A stretch of DNA of 64,000 nt from Daldinia sp. FL1419. Lineage: Eukaryota; Ascomycota; Sordariomycetes; Xylariales; Hypoxylaceae. Of this stretch, positions 21,598 through 34,389 are shown piece after piece. The position numbers and the translations under genes are program-made. The stretch's first letter is position 1. The number at the start of each line of letters is the position of its first letter. The stretch is taken from contig MU623368.1 of assembly GCA_025201765.1 (NCBI GenBank), positions 237,355 to 301,354 of the forward strand, given 5' to 3'. The notes below the pieces were generated by a model. It ran no database searches. It was given only the letters and a program-made list of their open reading frames with translations, and had not been told where the DNA came from.

Positions 21598-22896
21598 TGT
21601 ATAAGTACTCGAATGCGTCGGTAAAGAACGAGATGTCGACTATGCGAAAAGAACGAGTCTATTCTCAGCTTATAAGTAGAAAACGAGAGACTAGCTTAGA
21701 GAAAGAAAAACAAAGGACAGCTCGAGTCGCTATACCCAGTAGCAGAATGCCATTGGTGGGAAAGTTGGAAGAGGCATCACCATTTTTTATACTTGCCCCT
21801 TTTAACAGGTGGCACGACGATCCCCGAGTTACGTACAAGGCATGTTCCGTGATTCGCGCGGGAAACTAGTGAGACGCGGATATGCAAGGAATGAGTTACC
21901 ACTGTTGGTGGATCTCCGCTCGAATCCATGTGCCCACCGGAAACGCCCTGGCCAACCTCACTACGATCAAGTTGCTAGAGCTAAGCTAGAGTTTCGAAAG
22001 ACGTAAAAGGTGTATCGTTAAGATGAATTACTGGTGGTAGATTCATGCAACACGACATCTTCTGGGAGATAATACAGCTTCGAGGAGTTTACAGGGTTGT
22101 CTTGCCCGGAATCTATGTGGGTTACCGTTCGATCTTAGGATCGAACGGCCCCTAGCCGGATTGCGGTAGGATACCGAAGGACCGGAAACGCTAAGCTGGG
22201 ATCTAGGTTCGTAGTCTAGGGCTGTTCCCCACACGCTTATACGAGAAAGCTTAGCTTTGACTTCTTCACTCACAGACGGATATGGCCTTGTGCAGCTACG
22301 TCTCAGATCCAGAACGCTAGACTGGATGAAGCATCAAATAATAAAGCACCAATAGAGTTTCTAGATGGTCATTAAACCGAAGCTCGATGCTAATTCCGAC
22401 GAACCGTTTAAGGATAGTAAACACTCTAGCTTGGCCAACGTGATGGGTCTACGAGTGGGAGGGCTTGCGACGAAAGACATTGGAGGAATTTTATTGCTGT
22501 TCCCTAAAGGAGAAGTCACGACGCAAAGTCGGACTAGGAAGCTAAAAAACATGAACATAACCCGCGGACTCGTAATCCCCAAACCCTTCCCAAAATGCCA
22601 CGTACGAAAATTATTGATCCAGTTCACCCCAGCGGGCCTCAGTTAAATCCCATAAACGAAAAAAAAGCCTAAGCCAACTAACTCACTATAGATGCATATA
22701 TTACCGGAGCGCATAATCACTTAAGTAGGTACCTAGATAAACGAGAGTCGGTGTCCACCAAATAGCCAAATTGGCGGTGTCGTCTTAGAATGAATGTTGT
22801 ATTGCGGTATGTTGCGAATGAAGGCAACATCTCTGTTCTCAGGCAAGCGAGAGAGATTTAAACCTCGTCGTCGTTGCCGTTTAGTTTGGATAGGCG
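21598..22896. other. Intergenic region, 1.3 kb
   Basis: Contains the polygalacturonase promoter (minus strand, reading from 21598 upward) and the 3' flank of the first Myb-like gene. Open frames on both strands at 22361-22646 overlap each other completely and cannot both be real; I recognise neither. Confidence 0.45.
22125..22148. repeat. Perfect 10-bp inverted repeat (hairpin)
   Basis: Arms CCGTTCGATC and GATCGAACGG are separated by TTAG. In the intergenic region; role unknown. Confidence 0.8.
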
Positions 22897-23946
22897 TTAA
22901 GTTTTGGAGGCGTTGCGAATGAAGGGCTCGAAAAGAGAGTCAGGCTCACTCCAGTCGTCGTCTTCCGGAGACGACGCGGGTTTGTCGTCTTCCGTCTTCG
23001 TGTTGCTGTTCCTAAGAGGATCGTTCAGTTAGCACTCTGGTATAGGTAAAACTAAAGTCCTAGGACTAGACAGTCGATGGCTTGAGCTTACACTTTCTTG
23101 GCGCGTTTCTTGGGAGTCTTCTGCTTCTCCCCTTCATCATCTCCGTCGGAGGTTTGAGTCTTGAGCTTGCGCTTAGGGGCGCGAGTGCGAGTGCGAGTGG
23201 GTGCTTTGGCTTTGACCTCGGCCTCGGCCTCGGGTTTACTGGCGCCTGTATCGGATTGCTCTGGCGAAGGGTTCTGCTGAGCTGCAGCTTTTTCGTCTCG
23301 AATGTATTTCTGGAAGTGTTGTCTATATTTATAACTTAGCATGATATAAGAAGAAATTGAGAGATGAGTGCGAGTGTAGAGTGTAGTTTGGGGGGGTAGA
23401 AAGGGGCAGTTGGTGAAAATGAAGCGTAGTTGCGATGGGATAATTAGTCCAGGCGGCCTTTGGTGGGTATCGATTCTCATCAGATATCAACCTAGGTAAG
23501 TAGAATGCTGGTTTGTGAATGTGGGTGGTTGATAATAAGTCTTATGATATGAATTCATGATGTTGTGGTCCCGGGATGGGAACTCAACTTCATCATAATA
23601 CTGCCGATATTTTAGGCCACCCCATGAACTTTCTGAAGGTAGTGGTATGTCTTAGGTCTTAGGGCAAATCTAACGAATAATAATAAAAAGAAATTTACAG
23701 AAAGATTAGTTGCAAATAGCAATACTGCCCAAGTATTCGCCGTATTGCTTCCTGGAGAAAAGTGAGGATAAAAAAGAGTAGAACCTACCTCATTGCTTGC
23801 CAAGTGATTTCATAACCGCGCTGCTTTAGTTTTTCTAAGACTTTATTTTTCTGCTTCATCGTCAAGTTGCCCTCTTCCCAGACAGCCATCGAGAAGTCGC
23901 GGTAGACCTCCAGGGTCCAGGGGGAACTAACTTTCGACTTGGGCAT
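22897..23946 (-). CDS. Small Myb-like/basic nuclear protein (first of four in the region)
   Basis: There are three exons: 23946-23789, 23322-23092 and 23011-22897. The introns are 466 nt (unusually long; donor GTAGGT, acceptor AATATAG) and 80 nt (GTAAGC ... TCTTAG). Joined they give 167 residues with no frame break. Residues ~8-68 are a helical domain: PWTLEVYRDFSMAVWEEG, a Lys-rich second helix, then EITWQAMRQHFQKYIRDEKA. This fits the pattern of fungal Myb-like DNA-binding domains, including an intron directly before the presumed recognition helix. The rest is a basic tail with a TRTRTRAPKRK repeat and KTPKKRAKKV (nuclear signals), then an acidic end (PEDDDWSEPDSLFEPF). A role in chromatin or transcription is inferred. 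Without the third exon the protein would end at a TAA read from the donor; the acidic exon makes splicing likely. Confidence 0.72.
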
Positions 23947-24838
23947 GGTCTTGATGTGCGTTGGGACTGATAAATGAAGAATAGAGGTTGTGCTTGCACA
24001 TTGGGAGGAAGAAAGATTTGGGACTTGGATTGCTCTTGAATAAATATAGGCGTAGATGCTAAGAGTCGGAACCCATGCCCAGCTGGTAGTAGAAAAGAGG
24101 CGCTGCTCCTTTGGGGAGGTACAAACGGGTTATTGGAGGGGGTGGCGGGTGGCAGATAGGAAAAGGAGAAGGTAGGAAACTAGGTTCGTGTACGACGGAG
24201 CTTGCTTTTTCTGGCGCATAGTGCAAACAGCTTGGAGTTTGGAGAATTCTTGATGACCGCCATGTAGGCAACGGGACGGTAAACCCGCGAGGGTGACACA
24301 GACTCCCACCATAGTGTGTTGTTTGTAATAATCAAGATATATAGGATGTGAATGCATAGAGGCGGACGTGGGGGTACTATTCTAGACATGCATATCGGTC
24401 AACTTCTCAAATACGGGAACACGGAATGTTGAATGACCCTCATGCAAGATAGATTATTGGCTACCACTAAAATTTATACCGATCGTAACTATTCCGCTTA
24501 TAACTCCAAACTACCTAGGTACCGATCAACGCAATGCCGCAGTGTTGTACAGAAGTTTCCCGGAGGCGTGCCTCTGATTCCCCCATTCCCAGCGGAAGTA
24601 AACGTGAGTCTTCGTGCTCTATTGACTTCGGATTAAAAACAATACTGCTTGAATTAATAACCATATAATGCAGACTGCTGGCTACTGGACTGTAACTGGC
24701 CGGCCATGGTCTAATAGTATTCCTTAAAATAGGGGTCACAACATGATGCTTTGCAGTAGCCCGTGTTAAAACGTCGTCTTAAAGACGGGAATATTACTCC
24801 TATGCTTCCCCGAAAAATCTGGTACTCTCTTAGTATCT
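23947..24838. other. Intergenic region
   Basis: Contains the promoter of the Myb-like gene and the 3' flank of the AT-hook gene. No gene is seen; the overlapping short open frames at 24059-24389 look random. Confidence 0.45.
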
Positions 24839-25942
24839 TTACGCAAGGGTGACAAACAGATATGGGACGTACTCCGGTGGTCCATAATGATCATCCGGTT
24901 CAGGCAAGCCATCTGCAGCTAACGATAGGACGGTTACATCATCGGTCACATCATCGGTCTGTTGCCCGTCGTCTTCATCGAGGCGTTGACGCTTTGACGG
25001 TTGTTCGTCGAGGCTTGAGTCGTCATGCACGAGATCTAATGAATCGGCGTCCTCAACAGGGATCTGAACAGACATGGCGTCAGGTGCACCTGCAGCACCT
25101 GCCTGGGAGTCTTGACCCGGCACTCCTGGAGAAGATGCATGGTCAAGACCGGCAATCGGTGCTGGGGGTTGTTTCCTGGGTCGGCCACGACCAGGACCGG
25201 GGCGCCGTGTGATGGGGTTTTGGGTAGGATCGGATCTACGCTGGGCATCTATACCCCCATTAGTCTCAGCCTTATGCTGAGCTCTGCGGAGACCCTGGAA
25301 ATGTTGACTAGTACAAATTGATTAGTCCCGGCAAATATGTACCGCATCACATATTATTCATAATATATCGTATATCTTGTGAACCAAATCCGGGCGTTGA
25401 CAGCTATGTTGACTTCCTCCTTGGGGTTACGATACTTGAAGTATCGTGGTTGCAGCTACATAGACTTAGGTAGCGGGGAAGAGTCGGCGTGAAGATCGGG
25501 CGAGACCCTCGTAGTCAATTGTGTGACTTGACATTCATTTAACGTATTGTGATAGTTGATATATCCCCGGCATATCGGAGTGGAGGACTTATATGCGCTA
25601 CATAGTACATGCCCACCGGTCGAGCACACGAAAAAGGGGGGGGGGGAGGGAGAGGGACAGAGAGGGAGATGGAGATGGAGATGGAGATGGAGACGGAGAA
25701 AAGAAAAAGTACATGCGGGAAAAGTAAGTGGAAAAATAAGTAGAAAAGTAAGTAGAAAAGCAACTAGAAAAGCAAGTAGAAATAAAGATACCAAATAAGA
25801 AAACGAGAAGAACTACGTATCTCAAGGTAGACTTTTATCCGGATACTTGGGAATCAAGTTGCAAAAGGTATTAGAGGCAACAGAACGATATAGAGAAAAG
25901 AACATATAATCGCTTACCGACATCCTTCATTTGTGAAGCCAT
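24839..25942 (-). CDS. Small AT-hook protein (5' end uncertain)
   Basis: The secure part is the open frame from about 25311 down to the stop at 24839-24841. It contains a canonical AT-hook, RRPGPGRGRPRKQP (GRGRPRK core), which binds the minor groove of AT-rich DNA. Next comes a Pro/Ala/Gly linker, a basic EQPSKRQRLDEDD patch, and an acidic tail ending PPEYVPYLFVTLA. A plausible first exon is 25942-25918, MASQMKDV with an excellent GTAAGC donor. Joining it to an acceptor at 25282 (CAGAG) gives 155 residues in frame. The resulting 635-nt intron would hold a large purine/pyrimidine microsatellite, which is unusual, so an extra exon or another start is possible. It lies between Myb-like genes. 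A chromatin role is inferred from the AT-hook only. Confidence 0.5.
25630..25795. repeat. Purine-rich compound microsatellite: G-run, (GGAGAT)n, (AAGTAGAA)n
   Basis: A G tract (25637-25646) is followed by GGGAGAG/GGAGAT hexamer copies and then several AAGTAGAAAAGT-type copies. The strand is almost pure purine over 160 bases. It falls in the proposed long intron of the AT-hook gene, where it is a pyrimidine tract on the coding strand. Confidence 0.85.
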
Positions 25943-28667
25943 AACCTAGAGCTCGCATATGATTACCAATGGTAGTCCATTCTGCGCCGCTTATTACGCC
26001 GATGTTCTTAACAGAAAGGATGGTGAAAAAGAGATCCTTATCAGCTCTGTCATTCCAGTTTTTGTTCATTTTGGCTCTTTTGGCTCTTTTGGTAAGCTCC
26101 AGGGCAGCCTTCTTGGGCTAGAGCTTCTAGAGCTTCAAGAGATTGGTACTAAAGTGTAGCGATGTGGGAACAACGATAACCATAAGCTACTCCTTCACGT
26201 GCGAATTAAGAAAATTGATAGAGATGAGAGCTTTTAAGAGGTTGAGAAGAATGGGTAAGGAGCTTTGAATTGGAGCTACCTGAATTACGCGGTCCGGAGA
26301 GGTACTGGAAGAGTGGGCTAACTATCTTGGCGGCATTGCCACTAATCCTAAATGGAGAAGGTACCTAGGTACCGATCCATAGCGCACCTCTTGTTTTCCT
26401 TCGATCTTTCCTACGCGCGGCCTATTTGATGATCCGGAAGCCTCGAACATCCAGCTCAGCCAAGCGGGACCACGCCACGTGAGCCACGTGAGCTCTTAGC
26501 CAGTGGTATGTACTTCCTCTACGGCGCCTTCTTTTTCTTTCCCGTGTTTCTCCTCGGACTGGCGCTAAATACATGCACTCAAATCCTAGAATGGTAAGAT
26601 TCATTTAGTTTGAAACGTCACGTGAAAGGGCGACTAAAACGTGAGAGGGACCGTGCACACAGTGTTGCAAACCCCAACACTGACGCGTGCTGATCCTGGC
26701 TTGTCTCCTTTTACTTTTTTTTTTAATTGCTTCCCCTCCACGCTTGCATTTATTGGTTTCGCCGTTTGAAAATTTCCCCATCTTTCTCATGTCATACATT
26801 AGTAACTTAGGTACTTAGTTAATAGTCGCTCGGTAACAGAAAAAGAAATGTGGCAAACATAAGCAGAAGAAGTGGTCGCGAGCGAAAAGTACTTCGTCGT
26901 GGCCCGCGGTCGATTTCTCTGAGGCGTTCGAAGCAAACGGCCAACGGCCTGAGAATCCGGTGTTACTTAGTTTGGGGAAACGTGGCGGTCCTCTTATCTA
27001 ACTAACTGAGACTTATTGATGTATATACAACTAGCTGCAGGATTAGTAGTATTCCCGAGTATACTATGTAGGTCGTTCCTGGATTGAGCATGCATGTTGT
27101 GGAATGACAAACGAATCCTTTCCGCAAGACACGGGAAGACTACTGCAAGGCAATTGCGAGCCAGCGAATACAGCGTCTGAGGGAACTGGGAGAAAAACTG
27201 TGCTCTATGAAGTAGGTACACTAATCAACGGATCCGATAGTTCATCCAATCAAGTATACACCCATCTAAAGACTAAAGTACAGATCCGTACCTACCTATT
27301 CGAGTCCGAAGGTGCCTAGGTACCTACCTAAGGGTATCCAGAGTCCCAGACTCTTCGTTTCCAAGGATCTTTCGTGACTCACATGCCTTTCACACTCGAT
27401 TCCACTTCAACATATTTGGAGTTACCCACCTTACATTCGGCATGTTCTCTCCATAAACGGTACTAATTGGCCGCTAGGGGATCGGTTCCTGAAGCTAGCG
27501 TCGTATTACGGTCTCTATTTGATTGGCATGCGAATCTTTAGTACATATACTATTCGTTGCACATATAGTCTGTTGGGTTGTCGGCATCCCGCTCGTGAAA
27601 GGACTACATATCTCATCGTGCATATCCTGCAGAATCCAGGATATCGGCGTCGACTGCGGAATGGAGTCTTACAATCGATGTGCATCTATTCTGGCGCAGG
27701 TTCCGTGTTAGCCAAAGTAGAGAGACTCCGGGGCTTCTCACTCGAGACCGACCTCAGTTAGCCTAGTCTAAAGAGTATTGTACCTAGCGGTGTAATGTAC
27801 AAAATAACCATGGATGAATCTTCATTTACAGGGATTATAAACCACTTTACGCGATACAACGCGTACCATCCCACTTTCGCGCAATAAAAACCCCACCAAG
27901 AAAACACCTTTTCTCTTTTAACCCCTTGATCTTCATCTTCTTGGCCAAGACGAATTGGCCTGTAATGGCTGGTAATAGTAACCTCGCTGAAGCTAGAGTT
28001 GCTGGGCAACTGCGTCTTTCATGCTGTTCGTCATATTAGTTTCATTAACGAATAACTAATCCCGGCATAAGTAAGCTTGCTTTTTTTTTTTTTTTCATGC
28101 AAGCATCTAAAGCAGCCCCTGTCAATATTTTATTCCTGTCAATCTGTTATTGATACTTCTTCTCGTCACGAAAGAAAAGAAAAAAAGTTACTAGCAAACT
28201 AGACCAAGATAATTTTTCCCTCCTTCTTTCGCCTTAGACTTCACTCTTTTATCTGAACGATACCGAATTACGATCCCTTTTAGTCTCATTCTCTCGGTAT
28301 CAAACGGCTCCTTGATCTTGTCACGGACCATCCTACTTGTCTCCACCTTTCGTCATACTTTCACTTCATCATATTCGATCGACGGCTTGGTGTGATCCCC
28401 CTCAACAACCTCTCAACCTTGGGAGCTTTATCCGAGGACTCTAACATATATTTCATCGGTCCTCCCTCACCAGCTTTCACGTTTGTTCTATTCGTGACTC
28501 ACTCATTTCATTTCAACTCTACACGTTCGGACCATCATTGAAACCGAGGGCTCTCTCCAGTCGCTTTACACCTGTTCGTGCACTTCTTATTGAGAAAGCT
28601 CGCCTCATCTAAATCATACTTATTCAACGTTTCTCAAGCAATTCCTCATTAGCAGAAAGTCTTCGCC
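25943..28667. other. Divergent intergenic region, 2.7 kb
   Basis: Lies between the AT-hook gene and the second Myb-like gene. A T/C-rich stretch from about 28080 to 28660 is the probable 5' leader of the plus-strand gene. There is a T-run at 28081-28095. TAGGTACCTA-type palindromes lie at about 26364-26377 and 27305-27335. No coding sequence is supported. Confidence 0.5.
26476..26624. promoter_or_regulatory. Three CACGTG E-box-like palindromes
   Basis: CACGTG occurs at 26476-26481, 26485-26490 (nine bases apart) and 26619-26624. Such sites bind bHLH factors in fungi (for example Cbf1/Pho4 types). Binding here is inference; the clustering is what the sequence shows. Confidence 0.4.
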
Positions 28668-29527
28668 ATGTCTGCCAATAACAATGACAGTGTTATGACC
28701 AGATTCCTGTTCGCGATCCTGAAGCAGAAGAATCTCAAGGATGTAAGTTGGGATTCGACGACAAAGCGCCACCCGAGGATATTAGTTCTGGGACCCGCTA
28801 ACTTTCAATTCAGATCAACTGGGATGCGGTTGCTAAAGACGAAGTCTTAGCCTCACCAATTACCAATGGTCACGCTGCTCGAATGAGATTCTCACGTTTC
28901 CGATCCGCTATGCTAGGCAATGAGCCTACCAAACGAAATCGAACTACGCAGGGGAAAAATCGAGTCACCAAGGCGAGGAAGAATCCAAAGGCGAAGAACG
29001 GCGAACATGTCAAATTTGAAGCTGCTCTAGAAACATATGCAGAATCGTCGATGACACCAGAACCATCCGAGATGCCTGCTCCTAGGATCAAGGAAGAGAG
29101 TGTCCCTCCTTACGGATTCGACGATCGGTTCACTCCGCGTCTCACTCCGGCACCATCCGATCCGATTCCAAGCGCTTTAATTCTACGCAACAACGGTGTG
29201 ATCCAGCCTCGGTTTCTTACGCCGGGCAGCGATAATGACTTATTCTCTCCATCTCCAACCATCACATCCAGTTCCGCTAGCGAGATGATCACTACACCGG
29301 GCTCTTTCGGTTTCCGCGATTCACCATTCCGTAACTCACCATGCCCCGAGCGCCCCGACCCAATGTGGCCGAGCGTTCCACATTACGCCAGCACTTCGTT
29401 TGACGAATTTAGAGGCAGCCCTCGCGAGCAGCCCCAAATGCATTCTCACACACAGATGCTTCCATGCCAGACTGTCGAGCCCGATAACGACTGCATTACT
29501 GTGAAGCACGAATGGGAAGAGTTTTAA
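28668..29527 (+). CDS. Myb-like DNA-binding domain protein (second of four)
   Basis: The two exons are 28668-28742 and 28814-29527, with a 71-nt intron (GTAAGT ... TTCAG) in phase 0. The product is 262 residues. The domain at ~9-68 reads TRFLFAILKQKNLKD | INWDAVAKDEVL ... NGHAARMRFSRFRSAM, a pattern I associate with a conserved fungal Myb-like family; the intron sits between helix 1 and the INWDAVA helix. A basic stretch (KRNRTTQGKNRVTKARKNPK) follows and is a likely nuclear signal. The remainder is disordered, Pro/Ser/Thr-rich, with two possible SUMO-type motifs (IKEE, VKHE). The C terminus is acidic (VKHEWEEF). It is probably a sequence-specific transcription regulator in the nucleus; target genes are unknown. 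The long pyrimidine-rich leader before 28668 suggests regulated translation or a 5' UTR intron. Confidence 0.85.
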
Positions 29528-32500
29528 TGACGGACAGGGCATGACATGTTGGGGGAACGGATGGTGGTTCTTAGAGCTATGATATCAACTTTCATAGCTA
29601 CTATATGTTCCTTGACTTGCGGATGATTTCTACGAAAACTTGGTTTGGGGAACACGTGAATCTACTAATCGGTTATGAGTTACTTTCATTTTCAGTTGGC
29701 AACGTTGAGATGTGGGCGTTTGGTGATGAGTGGCTTTGTTTCCTGACGACTTGACGTTGGTGGGCTAACGCGTTTGGATTTTCTAAGATTACGGCTCGGT
29801 GGCACGGATTCGGCTTCTGGAACACGGACATGTCTGGAGAGGCGGAGATGGGCTATACTGTTTCTATGGGTCCGTGTATAGAGACTAATGACATTCCTTC
29901 AGTATGTCGTATGCGCATGTGATACATAATACTCAATATTTCCTAATACAATATTACATGCTAAGTACCAACAGTCAGCTATACGGGATAAGCTACGTCG
30001 TTTTACCATGAAAATCTTTCTGTAGAAGTACAAGATAGTTCTCAGCTGCTACATAGGTACCCTGTGGAAATGTGCTGAGAAACCCAACTAATCGCTTACA
30101 GCTAGGATCGTCTAGAGTTATTCCTTCGTTACTACTCTGGGAATCGCTTAAATTTCGTTATCTCTCTGCCCTGGTAATTTGTGTCTTGGTTACGTATATG
30201 TAATCAGGGGCCTTGCAGAATTTCCCCCTGAGATCTGACAGATCACTTGCAGAGTCCTTTTTATCTCGTTCCTTTCCATTCTGCATAGAGATCCCGCACA
30301 ATGTGGCGGCGGCTACCGTCATGATTGTCTAATTGTCGTAGCCAACCACTCCAAGAACACGGGATGGAGAAGGGGAAAGGGGGGGAGCAGGGGGGCCACA
30401 TAGGTACGAGTCTTTGGACGCATCAACCCGGAATACCCCAAAAATTGGGCTAGCGGCTCGCTCGATGACCCGAGATCTGGACGGACGAGGCTGAGGCGGA
30501 TGTATGACAAGGGGGCTGGATTCGGTCAACCTTGATAATATTCGGCAGCTGAGAGAGACGGGGCCATGCACGGGGCTCGAACGTCGGTGGCGTGCAGGGA
30601 ATAAAGCGGTTGACCCTCTTTCGATCCTGGTTTTACGCTATGGCCCATAGTATTTTACCCAGTGCGGCGGCGCTCGATATCGTGCTGTCCAAGAATGGGG
30701 TATGATAATTCATATTTGTGATTCGAGGAACTAGCAGGTACCTGCAAGGTATTCTGCAGGCATCCCAAGAGAGCGAGGTGGAGGAGATGAGAGAATTTTA
30801 CGGCCTTTTTCTTTTCAAGCCACACTTTCTCCTACTTCAGGTAGTTAGCCTATTACAATCACTTGGAATTCACACAACTCCTCCGCGGTCTATATGTTCA
30901 GAAGTACCTAATGCAATGTGACCGGTGACCGGTGGTAACACCCTCAAGTAGCGCTAAATGTAAGACTTTATGACTCAAGCGTAGGCTATTCTAGAACTCC
31001 ACGTATGACTTACTACTTGGTTATGTAGGTATTGTGTGAGGGTGCAGTCGGAATCCCGGGCGGGCCTATCCTCAAGCCACCGCCGCTTGGACGCCTTGTC
31101 AACTGCAATCAACCCGATTGGGGAGGTACTTGGGACTCCTTCTCCAACGTTTCTGGCTACCTGGGTATTGTCCTAATCTCAAACTTCCCTGTATGCTGGA
31201 ACCCGAGCGCCCCATCCGTGGCGAAAGAAAGCGCTTGTATCATTCACGATGCAAACAAGGATGGCGCCCAAATCGTAAGTGTATTTGGTTCACATACCGA
31301 ATCTGCATATAAGCCTCCATACAGGGATGTTGAGTAGCCCTTCAATACCGACAGGCGTAGTAAACGCATTCCACCGTCCATCCCTTTGAGGCTAGCTAGA
31401 ACACATACCCCTATTCAAGCACCATTATACCACCCCCTACTCCTATTCGTACTCCAAATTTGGCTTACTTGCATCAGGCTCGCCATGACGGTTTGTTGCC
31501 GCGGCACTAAGATATATGTTATTTTCCCAGTCTATACCCTGGATACCGTAATACCGCATGCCTCAACCACTTAATATTGAGAAGCAATATAATCCCAGTT
31601 ATATGATATGTCAATAATAGTCAGATTCGGTACCAAAGCTGTAGCATCCAGATTCACGGATTTGTGCCCGATACCATCCCACGGAACTCCCACACGTTAC
31701 CTATTCTCCGACGGTATATTGCCTTACCATAGTCACTAACCCAGTCACATCTCAGATTTTCGGTAGATACTTGGGTAGGCAGTTACCTAACTAAAGGTGC
31801 AGTTGCCCAACTACCTCCCTACATACCTAGAAAACGTGGGCACCATGTCAGCTTGACCTACATGCACTCCGAAGCCGAAGCCCTTCTCGGTAACTTACCC
31901 CATCTGTGTTTGGAGTGTGCAAATGAACACTTCGTTAGTGCTACTCACCAAGTTCGTCGGCACAATATACCTTGCCACTATGCACCAACGACCTATCTAA
32001 CCCCACGGACTCCCACATCTGGCACGGATGCCTACTTCCCCCAAAGCACTACAGGATTTCTTCACGCATCAAGCTCACTCAAGTGGCCGTATATTCCTTG
32101 GCGGCAACGTAACTATAGAGTCATCCCGATCGTCGAAGAGGCCGCCAGGGCTATAGCCGAAGGCGCATTATAGCAAATATGCTTTTTTTTGGAGTTGGAA
32201 CTTTGCATGCTACCTAGGGGGGCTTCGCCGACCAGCATGTACGAAATATCATATTGAGAGATGAGCGGAAGCACGAAGAATGATTACTAGCTTACCACTC
32301 CCATTGCATTCACGACGTTCCCATGAGAAGATTTCCGCGGAGTGCCTAATCGGCGGTTTCTTATGACTCAAACTCCTACCTATCAAATGCCCAACGATAG
32401 CGAATTGTAGAAGGAATCGATGGTCTTATGACAAGATATGGCAAGAAGCGGCGGCGTGGACTGTTGGATACGGGGTCGCAGAAACATCACATGGCGTCTT

Positions 32501-33777
32501 CGGAACTAGGTATCTACAGCATCTAGCCCTTTCTAAGCGAATTGCTGACCGGGCTAGGTATCCAACACGCCAGTTTATCGTCCGATCGTTTGCAGTGAAG
32601 TAGAAAGGCGTGGGGGTTAAGCAAACATCATCGCTTCATAGGAAGCTCCAATATCAACCGCGGGAAACTGCAGCTATTGTATTTGATCGTGGCGTCCTAA
32701 CGGGTTTGGCACAAGCTGGGCTGGCTTAAACGGGCGATGATATGATCTCCTATCTTTACCTACCTTATTTCTCAACACGAGCATTACTGCATATACACGT
32801 CATATACCGAAATGGTGGCTGAGATAGGCTTTGAGCGCGTTTGCGTGGCTTACTGTAGGTTGTCGCTCATGGCTTTTGGCCCGCGGTGGATGGGGTAATT
32901 CCTAAAGCCATGGCTTCTGCTTTCCTCGGGGTCTCTTGCATGCCCGAGATACCAACATGATATGCCCTTGACTCACTTATTTCTTGTAAAATTAGCGGAA
33001 AAGAGCCAATATTTGATTAATACAAACCCGGATAGAGACCTAGTCAGATTCACGACGACTGCCGGGTCATGGATAGACTAGAAGCATAGAAGCAAGTTCA
33101 TTGTTACACAAGACCTTAACACATCGCTATGGCGTGGTTACGCGTTTGGAATCTCGACACGCTAGTTGACTCAATATTAGGGATGGCTTCATAATTATAG
33201 ATAAGCTACTCACATTTATCTGGACCAGCCTTATTCATCTCACTAAAAAGTCATGTATGAAGCCATTCGGCGTGGTCCTTGAGGGTAAGTTGGTAATGTC
33301 CGAAGATCATCCCTCAGCCAATCAGAATTGTAGGTGAGCATACGGACCGAAGAATATGGTTAAAACATCAGAGTCGAGACGTCTGAGAAGGATATTGAAC
33401 GGATATACAAGCCTACTAAGCTCATTTGAATATACAAGAGCCTTTATCCAATCTTTATGTTTTCTATTCTTGCGGACTCAGTAGTCGTCGAGCCCGGACT
33501 GATGTTATGCTTGAGGCAGAGGGCCTCACCGGCCCGGTTCACTCGGGAGGAACCGAGATCCCGACAGAATCGGGTCAGAATAGGTGCCGAGTCTCTTACC
33601 GCACGACTCGCCTTCCTATTGTCATAACTCAATTGAATCATATCTTATGATTCAGGAAAAATGTCTAAATGAAATTAAGATTTCGTCTTCTACCAAGCTA
33701 TTTTTTTAAATTTTATTTGGGGTATTATTGCGTGGAAATACCTTGTCATGCGAATTGCTGTGTCATGCACTTTTTCT

Positions 33778-33958
33778 TCTTCGGCATTCTACCTAAACGT
33801 CCGGGCCGACAAGCGTCAATGAGTCAAGCGGCCCGAGTCAGACTTTCTGAGCCGAAAAAAAAGTTAAATTTTTTTTCGGCATTCTGCCCCAACGTCCGGG
33901 CCGCCTAACCTCAAGCAGTCAAGCGGGCCGGGCCAAACTTTCCGAGCCGAAAACGAAA
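33778..33958. repeat. Two tandem ~80-bp elements with TTTTCGGC...GCCGAAAA ends
   Basis: Two diverged direct copies start near 33780 and 33875, about 95 bases apart. Each begins TTCGGCATTCT, contains CGTCCGGGCCG and AGTCAAGCGG, and closes with ACTTTC(T/C)GAGCCGAAAA, so every copy also has complementary ends (TTTTCGGC/GCCGAAAA). They could be tiny MITE-like elements or a structured non-coding unit. Confidence 0.65.
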
Positions 33959-34211
33959 AATGTCACAAGAGTCAAGACACGCTAGCGGGATTAATCCTCC
34001 GGAAGGGAAAGGCCATGAATCAGTAAGTCTAGATCGAGAGCGATAGTGAGCGGTTTTGCTAGCGGGGAATGATGTCGGTGAAGAAGCGCATTACAAGCGC
34101 ATTGTGAATTGAATCCGATCGGAGTTATCCAAGATGGGGATTTGTAAAGGTTCTGGAAGTCCTGATTGAAAAGCTCCGAGGGCGGCGACGAGATGTGCTA
34201 TCACCGATCTG

Positions 34212-34239
34212 GTGTTTTTTTTTTTTTTTTTTTTTTTTC
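34212..34239. repeat. Poly(T) tract
   Basis: An unbroken T-run of about 26 bases. It could be a reverse-oriented poly(A) of a retroelement copy; no element body is recognisable beside it. Confidence 0.7.
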
Positions 34240-34314
34240 GGGATTGCGCCGTAAGCGCGGTCGTGGGCGCGAGTGTGCGCACCAATGATACTTGAATGCG
34301 GAGGCAACCGCACG

Positions 34315-34389
34315 CGGACCGACTATTTAAATTTTTAATGCGGACCGACTATTCAATACCGGACCGACTATCTATCGCGGACCGACTAT
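34315..34389. repeat. Four direct copies of CGGACCGACTAT
   Basis: The 12-mer begins at 34315, 34341, 34360 and 34378, that is 26, 19 and 18 bases apart, with AT-rich spacers. All copies are on the same strand. Such phased direct repeats resemble a binding-site cluster; this is inference. Confidence 0.7.

Noticed and set aside
22361..22646. Overlapping 88-93-codon frames on opposite strands
   Set aside because: Neither matches a family I know. They could be part of a conserved repeat, but without a search I cannot support either.
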